NCBI GenBank assembly: GCA_020217165.1
Contig: JAIWOE010000054.1
Coordinates: forward strand, 1-18,983
From: Desulfovibrio sp.
GTDB taxonomy: Bacteria; Desulfobacterota; Desulfovibrionia; Desulfovibrionales; Desulfovibrionaceae
Direction: 5' to 3'
DNA: 18,983 nucleotides
The translations under genes and the position numbers were made by a program. The notes beneath the pieces were generated by a model that saw only the letters and a list, made by a program, of their open reading frames with translations, searched no databases and had not been told where the DNA came from. Shown here one piece after another: positions 6,965-15,008 of the stretch (position 1 is the stretch's first letter; every line of letters begins with the position of its first letter).

Positions 6965-8289
6965 TCCATGGCCTCCACCCAAAGGGCGGTGCAGTCGTCA
7001 CGAAAGGCAGGAGCCGGGAGGGTGGCGCAATCGGCGGAGCTGTCGGGCCTGAGGTTCAGGGCCACCGCTGGCGTTTCAGGGTCCAGGGATTCGTCCACCG
7101 GAGCCGCATTGGCCAGGCAACTCAGGGCCAGGTCCAGCCGTTCCAGAAAGCGGACGGGGGAGGCGTCCGCAAGCCGGGCCGCTTCCAGGGTGCAAGCCAG
7201 ATCCAGGAACTTTTCCAGCCCCAGCATGGGCTCCTCGGAGGCCTCCTGTGCGCACACGGCGCCAGGCAAGGGCCATTCAAAGAAGCCGTCGGTATAGCAA
7301 AACAACCGGCACCCGCGGGTCCAGGGCAGGGTCTGGGTGAGCCAGGGGGCGCGGAAAAAGCCCATGAGCGGGGCCGTGGGGGCCAGGCGGCAGGGGGGCT
7401 GGTCCACGGGAAAAAGCAGGGGCGGGCAGTGGCCGGCATTGCACCAGGTGATGGTGTTGTGGCGGCGGTCGATGTCCGCCACAAAACAGGTCAGGTGGTC
7501 CGGCGCAGCGGCGAGGATTTCCAGGAACTGGTCGTTGAGCAGCTCCATGGTGGCGGCCAGCTCCATACGCAGGGTTTTGGACACGTGGAAGATGGTGCGC
7601 ACGATGGCCATGAGACAGGCTGCCCGGGCGCCATGGCCGGAGACGTCCGCCACCACCAGGCGCAGCACGTCCTCGCCCACGGGAAAATAATCGAAGTAAT
7701 CGCCGCTGGCATGGCCCGAGGGGCGGTACAGGCTGTCCACGGCCAGGCCCTTGAGGAAGGGGCTGGCCTGGGGCAGCATGATGCGCTGCAGCCGGCCCAC
7801 GGTGTGCAGCTCGCCGGCCAGGGCATTCAGGGAGGCCTTGAGGCTGCGGGTGAGGCGCATCTGCCGGGCGGCCACCTGGGTACGGGCCAGCAGTTCCACG
7901 CGCTCGCAGGGTTTGGCCAGGAAATCGTTGGCCCCCAGGGACAGGATGCGCGGCCGCACGGTGCGGTCGTCCTCGGCGGTGAGGATGAGGATGAAGGTCT
8001 CCTGATCGTGCACCTCGTTGCGCACGTAGTCCACCACGCCAAACCCGTCCAGCTCGGGCATGTTGACATCCAGGATCATGATGTCCGGTTTTTCCAGATG
8101 ATATTGGGCAATGGCGTCGCGGCCGTTGCGCGCCTCCCGGACGCGATAGCGCCCGCCGAGCATGGCCGCAAGGCTCAGGCGGATGACCTTGGAATCATCC
8201 ACAAGGAGCACGCCGATGTCGGACTCGCTGGCCTGGGGGGGCGTGGCCTCTGGCATTCCGGGTGGCTGGGCGCTGGATGGTGTCTGCAT
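6961..8289 (-). CDS. Response regulator with PP2C-type (SpoIIE/RsbU) serine phosphatase output domain
   Basis: A 442-residue protein from the ATG at 8289 (AGG 6 nt before it); an in-frame GTG at 8337 has no visible RBS. Residues 25-140 form a CheY-like receiver: acidic pair D31-D32, phospho-acceptor D74 in LDVNMPELDG, T104, and K126 in AKP. A linker helix (about 140-170) leads to the PP2C/SpoIIE phosphatase at 180-442, with GDYFDYF (D197), ADVSGHG (D215), NAGHCPP (284-290), YTDG (332-335) and a C-terminal DDCT (431-434). Metal ligands appear intact. About 95 residues separate TDG from DDCT, suggesting a variable insertion. It should dephosphorylate the STAS proteins encoded downstream, under control of an unlinked histidine kinase. 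It is the first gene of the putative operon. Confidence 0.93.
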   Translation of the reverse strand: MQTPSSAQPPGMPEATPPQASESDIGVLLVDDSKVIRLSLAAMLGGRYRVREARNGRDAIAQYHLEKPDIMILDVNMPELDGFGVVDYVRNEVHDQETFILILTAEDDRTVRPRILSLGANDFLAKPCERVELLARTQVAARQMRLTRSLKASLNALAGELHTVGRLQRIMLPQASPFLKGLAVDSLYRPSGHASGDYFDYFPVGEDVLRLVVADVSGHGARAACLMAIVRTIFHVSKTLRMELAATMELLNDQFLEILAAAPDHLTCFVADIDRRHNTITWCNAGHCPPLLFPVDQPPCRLAPTAPLMGFFRAPWLTQTLPWTRGCRLFCYTDGFFEWPLPGAVCAQEASEEPMLGLEKFLDLACTLEAARLADASPVRFLERLDLALSCLANAAPVDESLDPETPAVALNLRPDSSADCATLPAPAFRDDCTALWVEAME

Positions 8290-8403
8290 GCCGTGCCTGT
8301 GCAACAATCTGTTTCCAAATGCGTTTTCGGGGAACACTGGTCTGGAGGAAGCGTCTTTCTCCGAACCCCCTTGCCTGCTGTTGCCATACTACACCATGGC
8401 TCC

Positions 8404-8430
8404 ATATCGGCCAGAACCATGGAGGGTTAA
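8404..8430 (-). promoter_or_regulatory. Candidate sigma-28 (FliA-type) promoter for the switch/motility operon
   Basis: On the minus strand TTAA (8430-8427) is followed by exactly 15 nt and then GCCGATAT (8411-8404). The FliA consensus is TAAA-N15-GCCGATAA, so the match is 3 of 4 and 7 of 8 bases. The -35 part overlaps the dtd stop codon. The predicted start is about 108 nt before the phosphatase ATG. The match is by eye; the motility genes downstream raise its plausibility. Confidence 0.5.
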
Positions 8431-8900
8431 GGGTTGCCGAAGTCGTCGGAATCCAACTGCATGGTCACGGGCCCCCAGTTCACCAGGGTCACGTCCATGT
8501 CCCCGCCGAACACGCCGCCGGCCACGCGGCCGGGGGCCAGGCCCTCCAGGTCCTCCAGCAGCCGCTGGTAGAGGATTCGGGCCACCTCGGGCGGGGCGGC
8601 GGCGGAAAAGGAGGGCCGGCGACCGCGCTGCAGGTCCGCATACAGGGTGAACTGGGAAACCACCAGCAGCTGCCCGCCGTGTTCTAGCAGGTCCTGATTC
8701 ATTTTTCCCCCCGCATCGGGAAAGATACGGAGACCGACGAGTTTTTTCAATACAGTCTGCCAGGATTTCATGGCCGGCAGGTCCGGGCCGTCCTGGGCGC
8801 CAAAGCCGGCCAGCACCAGCAATCCCGGCCCGATGCCGGAGATGTCCTGCCCCTGGCACCGGACGCCGGCCTGGCGAACGCGCTGGAGGAGCAGGCGCAT
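8427..8900 (-). CDS. dtd: D-aminoacyl-tRNA deacylase
   Basis: A 157-residue DTD. The frame is open upstream, but the family N-terminus MRLLLQRV fits the ATG at 8900, which overlaps the queD stop by one nt (TGATG). Signature elements are KKLVGLRIFPD (52-62) with GKMN (65-68), the active-site SQFTLYAD (82-89), and the C-terminal NWGPVTMQLDS, which holds the cross-subunit Gly-cisPro motif. The usual length is about 145 residues. The enzyme hydrolyses D-amino acids (and glycine mischarged on tRNA-Ala) from tRNAs in the cytoplasm, recycling the tRNA. It ends the dnaE-queD-dtd unit. No T-rich terminator follows, so some read-through into the switch operon is possible. Confidence 0.96.
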   Translation of the reverse strand: MRLLLQRVRQAGVRCQGQDISGIGPGLLVLAGFGAQDGPDLPAMKSWQTVLKKLVGLRIFPDAGGKMNQDLLEHGGQLLVVSQFTLYADLQRGRRPSFSAAAPPEVARILYQRLLEDLEGLAPGRVAGGVFGGDMDVTLVNWGPVTMQLDSDDFGNP

Positions 8901-9292
8901 CAGAATGCGCCCGTGGGACTGTAGCTGGCGCACTGTCCGGGTTTTTCGCACACCGTGACCGAGACCAGCCGGACGGGGTGCGCCGCCAGCAGGGGGGCCA
9001 GGGTATGGTAGAGGTGCCGGGCCAGATTTTCCGAGGAGGGATTCTGGCGGTCAAAGGGCGGCACATCGTTCAAGTGCCGGTGGTCCAGGGCGGCGAGGGC
9101 CTGATCCGTCAGTTTTTTCAGGTCGCCGAAATCCATGAGAATTTCCACCCTCGAATCCAGGGCGTGGCCTTCCACCACCACATGGGCGGAAAAATTGTGG
9201 CCGTGCAGCTGCTCGCACTTGCCCTGGTAGTGCCTGAGGCAATGGGAGGCGGCGAACTCTCGGGTGACGCTGAGGCGCCAGGTATCCGTCAT
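8900..9292 (-). CDS. queD: 6-carboxytetrahydropterin synthase QueD
   Basis: A 130-residue member of the PTPS/QueD family. The ATG at 9292 lies one nt after the dnaE stop; the longer open frame to 9640 is dnaE out of frame. Zinc ligands are H17, H30 and H32, the last two in LHGHN. The catalytic Cys is C26 in GKCEQLHGH. LDHRHLND (69-76) carries the conserved Asp-His, SSEN (86-89) and E116 complete the pterin site. CxxxHGH spacing favours QueD over eukaryotic PTPS. It converts 7,8-dihydroneopterin triphosphate to 6-carboxy-5,6,7,8-tetrahydropterin, the second step to preQ0/queuosine. No queC, queE or queF is nearby. Its close packing behind dnaE is unexpected functionally and probably just reflects operon compaction. 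Confidence 0.95.
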   Translation of the reverse strand: MTDTWRLSVTREFAASHCLRHYQGKCEQLHGHNFSAHVVVEGHALDSRVEILMDFGDLKKLTDQALAALDHRHLNDVPPFDRQNPSSENLARHLYHTLAPLLAAHPVRLVSVTVCEKPGQCASYSPTGAF

Positions 9293-9293
9293 G

Positions 9294-12200
9294 TCAGGAT
9301 AATCCTTTGCAGAAGCGGTCCATGGCCTGTTCAAAGGCCGGGGTGGGGTCCACGGTGAGGCGGTCGTCCAGTTCAAAATCGCAGATGCAGTTGTCCAGGA
9401 GCAGACGCAGGCGCACGGGGGTGTCGCCTTCGTGTTCCTGGAGCAGGGCCTTGAAGGCGGCCAGACCGCCATTGTCCAGCCGAGCCGCGGGCAATTGCAG
9501 GCGCACGGGCTCGGTGCAGGCAGCCACGGCCAGTTCCAGGAGCTGGGCCTCCTCCACCAGGAGTTTGACGGTGGTGGGGGGGGCATCGTCATCGCCCTGG
9601 GCATCGCCGTTGGCCTGGGCGGCGCCGTCCTTGTCGTCAATGAGGGCGGTGAGGAGCAGGGGCTTTTCCTCCAGCAGCAGGGCCTTCACGGCCTCATAGG
9701 TGCGGGGGAAGAAGGTGGCTTCGGCGGAGCCGCCCAGGTCCTCGATCTGGCAGAAGGCCATCTTGTCGCCCTTTTTGGTCAGGTGCTCCTTGAGGGAGGT
9801 GATCATGGCCGCCACGCGCACCTGGCGACGGTCCGGCAGGCCGCGGCATTCTTCCAGGGGAGTGAGCTGCAGGCGCTGCATTTGGCGGCGGAAGGGCATG
9901 AGGGGATGGTTGGACAGGAAAAAGCCCAGGGCTTCCTTTTCGTAGCGGGACAGGATTTCCGCCGGCCACTCGGGCAGGCAGGCTTCCGGGCAGTCAAAGC
10001 CCACGCCGGGCATGGGCGGGGGGGCCGCCTCGGCTGGCGCCAGGGAGAACAGGGAGACGATGGTATCGTCCTTCTCCTTGGCTTTTTTCTGAGCCCGGGA
10101 GATGGCTTGCTCCAGGGACTCGAACAGGGCGCGCTCGGTGGCTCCCAGGCTGCACAGGGCGCCGCATTTGATCAGGCTTTCCAGCACGCGCTTGTTGGCC
10201 TTGCGCAGGTCGATGCGGGTGAGGAAGTCCAGCAGGCTGACGAAGGGCCCCTCGGCCTCGCGGGCAGCCACGATGGAGTTGATGGCCTCGTCCCCCACGT
10301 TTTTGACTCCGCCCAGGCCGAAGAAAATGACATGGTCCTGCACCGAGAATTCCCGGCGCGAGGCGTTCACGTCCGGCGGGCGCACTTCCAGGGATCGGCC
10401 CTGGGCGTCCTTCATGTCCTTGCAGGCGGCGATGTACTGCAGGAGTTTGTCTTGGTTGCCCAGTTCCGAGGTCATCAGGGCGGCCATGAACTCGGCAGGG
10501 TAGTGGGTCTTGAGCCAGGCGGTCCAGTAGGACACCAGGGCGTAGGCTGCGGAGTGGGACTTGTTGAAGCCGTACTCCGCAAATTTTTCCATCAAATCAA
10601 AAATTTCATTGGCTTTTTTCTCGGGGACTCCGTTCTTGGCCGCGCCTTCCACAAAGATGGCCCGCTGCGTGGCCATCTCCTCGGCATTTTTTTTGCCCAT
10701 GGCCCGGCGCAGGAGGTCCGCGCCGCCCAGGGTGTAGCCGGCCACAATCTGGGCAATCTGCATCACCTGTTCTTGATAGACGATGACGCCGTAGGTGGGC
10801 TTGAGGCACTCCTTCAGGCTGGGCCAGGGATACTCCACCCGTTTGCGGCCGTGCTTGCGGTCGATAAATTCATCCACCATGCCGGAGTTCAGGGGGCCGG
10901 GCCGGTACAGGGCCAGCATGGCGATGAGGTCGTCAAAGCAGGTGGGCTTGAGCATACGCAGGTACTTGCGCATGCCTGAGGATTCCACCTGAAACACGCC
11001 GTCGGTGTCTCCGCGCTGGAAGAGTTTCCAGGTTTCCTCCCGGGGATCATCCAGGGGCAGGGTGTCGAGGTCGGGCACGGGTTTGCCCTGGCGGCCAATG
11101 CTGTCCAGGGTGTCCTGGATGACGGTCATGGTGCGCAGGCCCAGGAAATCGAACTTGATGAGGCCGATTTTCTCGACCATTTTCATGTCGAACTGGGTGA
11201 CGATTTCCTCGCGCTTGCCACGGTACAGGGGCAGACGGTCCGAGAGGGGCCGGTCGCCGATGACCACCCCCGCCGCATGGGTGGAGGCGTGGCGGCACAG
11301 GCCCTCCAGCCGTTGGGAGACATTGAGCAGCCGGGCGATCCGCGGGTCCGCGGCCTGGAGCTGGGCCAGGTCCTGGCTTTGTTCCAGGGCCTTTTTGATG
11401 GTCATCTTCAAGTCGTCGGGCACCAGCTTGGCAATGCGGTCCGTCTCCGCAAAGCTCATGCCCAGGGCCCGGCCCACATCCTTGATGACGGCCTTGGCCT
11501 TCATGGTCCCGAAGGTGGTGATCTGGGCCACGGAATCGCTGCCGTACTTCTCGCTGACGTAACGGATGACCTCCGTGCGCCGGCGTTCGCAGAAGTCCAC
11601 GTCGATATCGGGCATGGACACGCGTTCGGGATTCAGGAAGCGTTCGAAGAGCAGGTTGTAGGGGATGGGATCGATGTTGGTGATCCTGAGGGCCCAGGCC
11701 ACCAGGGAGCCAGCGGCCGAACCGCGGCCCGGTCCCACGGGAATGCCGTGGTCCTTGGCCCAGTTGATGAAATCCTGCACAATGAGGAAATACCCCTCGA
11801 AGCCCATGTTGCCGATGACCTGGAGCTCGGTTTCCAGCCGCTGCCGGTAGGCGTCCTCCTCTACGGCATAGGGCATCTTGCGCAGGCGGGCCTCCAGGCC
11901 CTCCCGGGCCAGTCGCTGGAATTCCTCGCTCACGGTGCGGCCCTCGGGCAGCTCATAGCGCGGGAAGTGGTGGCTCTTCAAATCCAGCTTCACGTGGCAC
12001 ATGTCGGCAATGCGCAGGGAATTTTCAATGGCTTCGGGGCAATGCGGGAAGGCGGCGCGCATCTCCTCGGGACTCTTGAAGTAGAGATCCCGCGTTTCGA
12101 AGCGCATGCGCTTGGGATCGTCCACACAGGCCGCGGTCTGGATGCACAACAGGACGTCGTGGGCGTCCACGTCTTCCTTGGTCAGGTAGTGGCAATCATT

Positions 12201-12812
12201 GGTGGCGATGAGGGGCAGCTTGAGCACATCTGCCAGCTCAATGAGTTTGGTGTTCAGCCGCGCCTGCTCGGGAAGATCATTGGCTTGGATTTCCAGGAAA
12301 AAGCGCCCCGGAAAAATGGAGGCATACTCCCTGGCCGTCTCGATGGCCGCGTCCATGCCCTGGCGCAGCATGGCCCGGGGCACCGCCCCGGCCAGACAAG
12401 CCGAGAGCGCCACAAGTCCTTCATTATACTGGGAAAGTAGTTTCAGATCCACCCGCGGCTTGTGGTAGAAGCCGTGCAGGTGGCCAATGGAGACGAGCTT
12501 GACCAGATTCTGCCAGCCGGTCTCGTTCTTGGCCAGCAGCACCAGATGATGGCGGTTGCGGGCATGTTCAGGATCGCGGTTGGTGTGGTCGATCTCCCTG
12601 CCGGCCACGTACACCTCGCACCCCAGGATGGGCTGGATGCCCTCCTTCTGGCACTGGGTGTAAAAGGTCAGGGCGCCATAGAGGTTCCCGTGGTCCGTAA
12701 TGGCCGCCGCCGGCGCGCCGTGCGCCTTGGCCTGGGCCACCAGATCCTTGATGCGGATGGCGCCGTCCAGCAGCGAGTATTCCGTGTGGCAATGCAGATG
12801 CACGAACGACAT
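9294..12812 (-). CDS. dnaE: DNA polymerase III alpha subunit
   Basis: A 1172-residue replicative polymerase (E. coli DnaE 1160). The start is the ATG at 12812 with GGAG upstream; the open frame to 12944 encodes a low-complexity Pro-rich stretch and is rejected. PHP domain 1-280: HLHCH (5-9), D16, TDHGN (39-43), E66, H89, C139 and NDCH (205-208). Palm: GPGRGSAAGS (360-369) and the catalytic PDIDVDF (401-407, D402 and D404). Fingers and later parts include IKFDFLGLRTMTV, YGFNKSHSAAYALVSYW, and an OB domain (RVAAMITSLKEHLTKKGDKMAF). A C-terminal tau-binding-type region ends the protein. It is DnaE1-type, not PolC or DnaE2. Unlike E. coli, all canonical PHP metal ligands appear kept. The usual clamp-binding pentamer is altered (IVSLF). 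Confidence 0.98.
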   Translation of the reverse strand: MSFVHLHCHTEYSLLDGAIRIKDLVAQAKAHGAPAAAITDHGNLYGALTFYTQCQKEGIQPILGCEVYVAGREIDHTNRDPEHARNRHHLVLLAKNETGWQNLVKLVSIGHLHGFYHKPRVDLKLLSQYNEGLVALSACLAGAVPRAMLRQGMDAAIETAREYASIFPGRFFLEIQANDLPEQARLNTKLIELADVLKLPLIATNDCHYLTKEDVDAHDVLLCIQTAACVDDPKRMRFETRDLYFKSPEEMRAAFPHCPEAIENSLRIADMCHVKLDLKSHHFPRYELPEGRTVSEEFQRLAREGLEARLRKMPYAVEEDAYRQRLETELQVIGNMGFEGYFLIVQDFINWAKDHGIPVGPGRGSAAGSLVAWALRITNIDPIPYNLLFERFLNPERVSMPDIDVDFCERRRTEVIRYVSEKYGSDSVAQITTFGTMKAKAVIKDVGRALGMSFAETDRIAKLVPDDLKMTIKKALEQSQDLAQLQAADPRIARLLNVSQRLEGLCRHASTHAAGVVIGDRPLSDRLPLYRGKREEIVTQFDMKMVEKIGLIKFDFLGLRTMTVIQDTLDSIGRQGKPVPDLDTLPLDDPREETWKLFQRGDTDGVFQVESSGMRKYLRMLKPTCFDDLIAMLALYRPGPLNSGMVDEFIDRKHGRKRVEYPWPSLKECLKPTYGVIVYQEQVMQIAQIVAGYTLGGADLLRRAMGKKNAEEMATQRAIFVEGAAKNGVPEKKANEIFDLMEKFAEYGFNKSHSAAYALVSYWTAWLKTHYPAEFMAALMTSELGNQDKLLQYIAACKDMKDAQGRSLEVRPPDVNASRREFSVQDHVIFFGLGGVKNVGDEAINSIVAAREAEGPFVSLLDFLTRIDLRKANKRVLESLIKCGALCSLGATERALFESLEQAISRAQKKAKEKDDTIVSLFSLAPAEAAPPPMPGVGFDCPEACLPEWPAEILSRYEKEALGFFLSNHPLMPFRRQMQRLQLTPLEECRGLPDRRQVRVAAMITSLKEHLTKKGDKMAFCQIEDLGGSAEATFFPRTYEAVKALLLEEKPLLLTALIDDKDGAAQANGDAQGDDDAPPTTVKLLVEEAQLLELAVAACTEPVRLQLPAARLDNGGLAAFKALLQEHEGDTPVRLRLLLDNCICDFELDDRLTVDPTPAFEQAMDRFCKGLS

Positions 12813-12846
12813 GCGAGGCTCCGAAGCAAACGTGTCGGATCCGTGT

Positions 12847-12945
12847 AGCAGAAAGGGGCGGGGGAGGGAAGGACAGGCGCAGGGCAACAGGCGGAAGGGG
12901 GGAGGGGAAAGGAGCGGCACGGGAAAGGGAAGAACCGGGAACAAC
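12847..12945 (-). other. Adenine-free, pyrimidine-rich tract in the dnaE leader
   Basis: Over 99 nt the plus strand has no T and only 15 C, so the dnaE-sense strand has no A, 15 G and 84 pyrimidines. The tract begins about 35 nt upstream of the dnaE ATG. Such C-rich, G-poor, unstructured RNA resembles a Rho-utilisation site or a protein S1 binding tract; either role is inference. It is not a coding region by residue style. Confidence 0.5.
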
Positions 12946-13043
12946 TCAGCGAAGAGGTACAGACAGAATCGAAGCCAAGAGGGCCTTCGTGTGGACGTAC
13001 GAAGATCGGAGCATGGGAGGATGAATCCAGATATCCTCGCTGC

Positions 13044-13049
13044 ATTATA
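13044..13049 (-). promoter_or_regulatory. Candidate -10 element for dnaE
   Basis: A perfect TATAAT is read on the minus strand at 13049-13044, about 230 nt before the dnaE ATG and downstream of the pgm terminator on that strand. No good TTGACA-like -35 box lies 16-18 nt upstream (the position reads CGCC-rich), so it would be a weak or activator-dependent promoter. It is the best candidate in the 390-nt gap between dnaE and pgm; nothing else definite was seen there apart from the leader tract and the terminator. Confidence 0.35.
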
Positions 13050-13128
13050 CTACATGGCCCTGCGGTTGGCGGTGGCGTATGTAAAAATCTATAAGCTGTC
13101 CCAATCAACGATCTTTGCAAGGAAGAAC

Positions 13129-13169
13129 GCGAGGGGGGAACCATGCTCCCGAAAGGTTCCCCTCCTCGC
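13129..13169 (-). terminator. Intrinsic terminator of pgm
   Basis: Arms 13129-13142 and 13155-13169 pair over 14 bp with one bulged base, around a 12-nt loop. On the minus strand the stem is followed by a pyrimidine-rich GTTCTTCC tail, a weak U tract. It begins about 30 nt beyond the pgm stop. It separates pgm from dnaE. Confidence 0.75.
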
Positions 13170-13200
13170 CAAACATGCCGTTTCTTCGCCTCGTCTTCTT

Positions 13201-14850
13201 CTACACCCCTGCCGCCTTGAAGGCCGCGTCCACCAGGGTTTGCGCTTCCTGGGCCAGGAGGCGGGCGTGGGATTCGCCGACCATGCTTTCCACGTAGATC
13301 TTATAGATGTCTTCCGTGCCACTGGGCCGGGCGGCGAACCAGCCTGACGGGGCGCTGACCTTGAGGCCGCCGATGGAGGCCCCGCCTTCGGGCGCCCTGG
13401 TGATGACGCTTTGGATGCGTTCCCCGGCCAGGGTTTCGGTGTGGACCATCTCCGGCGTGAGCTTCTTGAACGCCTGTTTTTGTTCCAGATTGGCCGGGGC
13501 CGAGAGGCGGGTGTACACCGGGCGGCCGAATTCGCGGGTCAGGTCGTCGTACAGCTCCTGGGGATTCTTGCCGGTGATGGCAGTCATCTCTGCGGCCAGC
13601 AGGTTCATGACGATGCCGTCCTTGTCCGTGGTCCAGACCTGGCCGTCCTTCTTGAGCAGGGAGGCCCCGGCGCTTTCCTCGCAGGCAAAGCCGTAGCGGC
13701 CGCTGAGCAGGCCGTCCACGAACCATTTGAAGCCCACGGGCACCTCGGCCACCTCGCGGCCCAGCTTGGCGGCCACGCGGTCCAGGAGCATGGAGGTGAC
13801 GATGGTCTTGCCCACCTTGGCCTCCCGGGGCCAGCGGGAGCGGTATTGGAAGAGGTACCAGACGCAGACGGCCAGGTAGTCGTTGGGATTCATCAGGCCG
13901 CTGGGGGTGACGATGCCGTGGCGGTCGGCATCGGGGTCGTTGCCAAAGGCCACGGCGTAGGCATCCTTGTGGGCCAGCAGGCCGGCCATGGCGTAGGGGC
14001 TGGAGCAGTCCATGCGGATCACGCCGTCGCGGTCCACGGGCATGAAGGCGAAGGAGGGGTCCAGGGTATTGTTGACCAGCTCCAGATCCAGGCCGTAGCG
14101 CTCGGCGATGGGCTCCCAAAAGGTCAGGGCCGAGCCGCCCAGGGGGTCTGCGCCGAGCTTGATTTTTAGGTCCCGCACGCAGTCCAGGTCCACCACCGAG
14201 GCCAGGTCCGCCACGTAGGGGGTGATGAAGTCGTAGGCCGTGGAGCTGGGCGCGGCCTTGGCCTTGGCATAGCTCAGGCGCCGCACGCCGCGGTTGTCCG
14301 CCTCCAGATAGGCATTGGCCATGTTCTGGATGGCGGCGGTCTCCTCGGCGCCGGCGGGCCCGCCGTGGGGCGGATTGTATTTGAAGCCGCCGTCTTCCGG
14401 CGGGTTGTGGGACGGGGTGATGACGATGCCGTCGGCCTTGTGATCCGGATGATCCCGGTTCCACAGGAGCACGGCATGGGAAATGACCGGCGTGGGCGTG
14501 GCCGTGAGGCCGGCCTGGTAGCGCACGGGCACGTCGTTGGCAGCCAGGACCTCCAGGGCGGTCACAAAGGCCGGCTCGGAGAGGGCGTGGGTGTCCATGC
14601 CCAGGAACAGAGGGCCGGCGTGGCCCTGGGCGGTGCGGTAATCGCACACGGCCTGGGTGACGGCCAGGATGTGGGCCTCGTTGAACCCGGCCCTGAGGGA
14701 GGATCCGCGGTGGCCCGAGGTGCCGAAGCTCACGGCCTGGCTGGGGTCCAGCACATTGGGGGAGTGGGCAAAATACGCCGTGACAAGGCGGGGAATGTTG
14801 ACAAGCATCTCGCGCGGGGCGGGCTGGCCGGCAAGGGGATGCACAGACAT
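13201..14850 (-). CDS. pgm: Phosphoglucomutase (alpha-D-glucose phosphate-specific)
   Basis: A 549-residue enzyme, matching the 546 of E. coli Pgm. The ATG at 14850 has AGGAG 8 nt upstream. Domain 1 has SFGTSGHRG (41-49) and the phosphoserine loop [12 protein letters not shown] with S147. The metal loop [10 protein letters not shown] follows in domain 2. The sugar loops GFKWFVDG and CEESAGAS are in domain 3, and the phosphate-binding [13 protein letters not shown] is in domain 4. It interconverts glucose 1-phosphate and glucose 6-phosphate in the cytoplasm, feeding UDP-glucose, glycogen and cell-envelope sugars. The gene stands alone, 158 nt downstream of ychF. That gap shows a possible TTGTCC-N18-TATGCA promoter and a small CCGCA/TGCGG hairpin, neither convincing. 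A terminator follows the gene. Confidence 0.97.
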   Translation of the reverse strand: MSVHPLAGQPAPREMLVNIPRLVTAYFAHSPNVLDPSQAVSFGTSGHRGSSLRAGFNEAHILAVTQAVCDYRTAQGHAGPLFLGMDTHALSEPAFVTALEVLAANDVPVRYQAGLTATPTPVISHAVLLWNRDHPDHKADGIVITPSHNPPEDGGFKYNPPHGGPAGAEETAAIQNMANAYLEADNRGVRRLSYAKAKAAPSSTAYDFITPYVADLASVVDLDCVRDLKIKLGADPLGGSALTFWEPIAERYGLDLELVNNTLDPSFAFMPVDRDGVIRMDCSSPYAMAGLLAHKDAYAVAFGNDPDADRHGIVTPSGLMNPNDYLAVCVWYLFQYRSRWPREAKVGKTIVTSMLLDRVAAKLGREVAEVPVGFKWFVDGLLSGRYGFACEESAGASLLKKDGQVWTTDKDGIVMNLLAAEMTAITGKNPQELYDDLTREFGRPVYTRLSAPANLEQKQAFKKLTPEMVHTETLAGERIQSVITRAPEGGASIGGLKVSAPSGWFAARPSGTEDIYKIYVESMVGESHARLLAQEAQTLVDAAFKAAGV

Positions 14851-15008
14851 GGGCGGCTCCTGGGGCTCACATGGGCGACGGCTGCAGTGCCGGCGCGGAT
14901 CGGTCGAACCGTACTGGCTGCATACCGCAACATGCGGCCCCAGGACAAGGACTTCAAGCGGATAGGGGTGAGATTGTCACGAAAAAATAGGGTCTCGGTG
15001 CGGCAAGG

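Noticed and set aside
8370..8386. Sigma-54-like TGGCAA...GGCAA on the minus strand before the phosphatase gene
   Set aside because: The spacing between GG and GC is one base short of the strict -24/-12 requirement.
8391..8426. Possible terminator after dtd
   Set aside because: The CTCCAT/ATGGAG stem is short, has a 13-nt loop, and no U tract follows on the minus strand.
9432..10979. 515-codon plus-strand frame within dnaE
   Set aside because: Antisense shadow of a strongly conserved polymerase gene; residue makeup is biased and has no domain.
12813..12944. Upstream extension of dnaE to 12944
   Set aside because: Encodes a Pro/Phe/Leu-rich stretch from the pyrimidine tract; the family N-terminus and a GGAG site fit the ATG at 12812.
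14851..15008. Promoter for pgm or terminator for ychF in the 158-nt gap
   Set aside because: The best -35/-10 pair (TTGTCC-N18-TATGCA) is weak, and the T run near 14984-14989 (minus strand) has no adequate stem before it.
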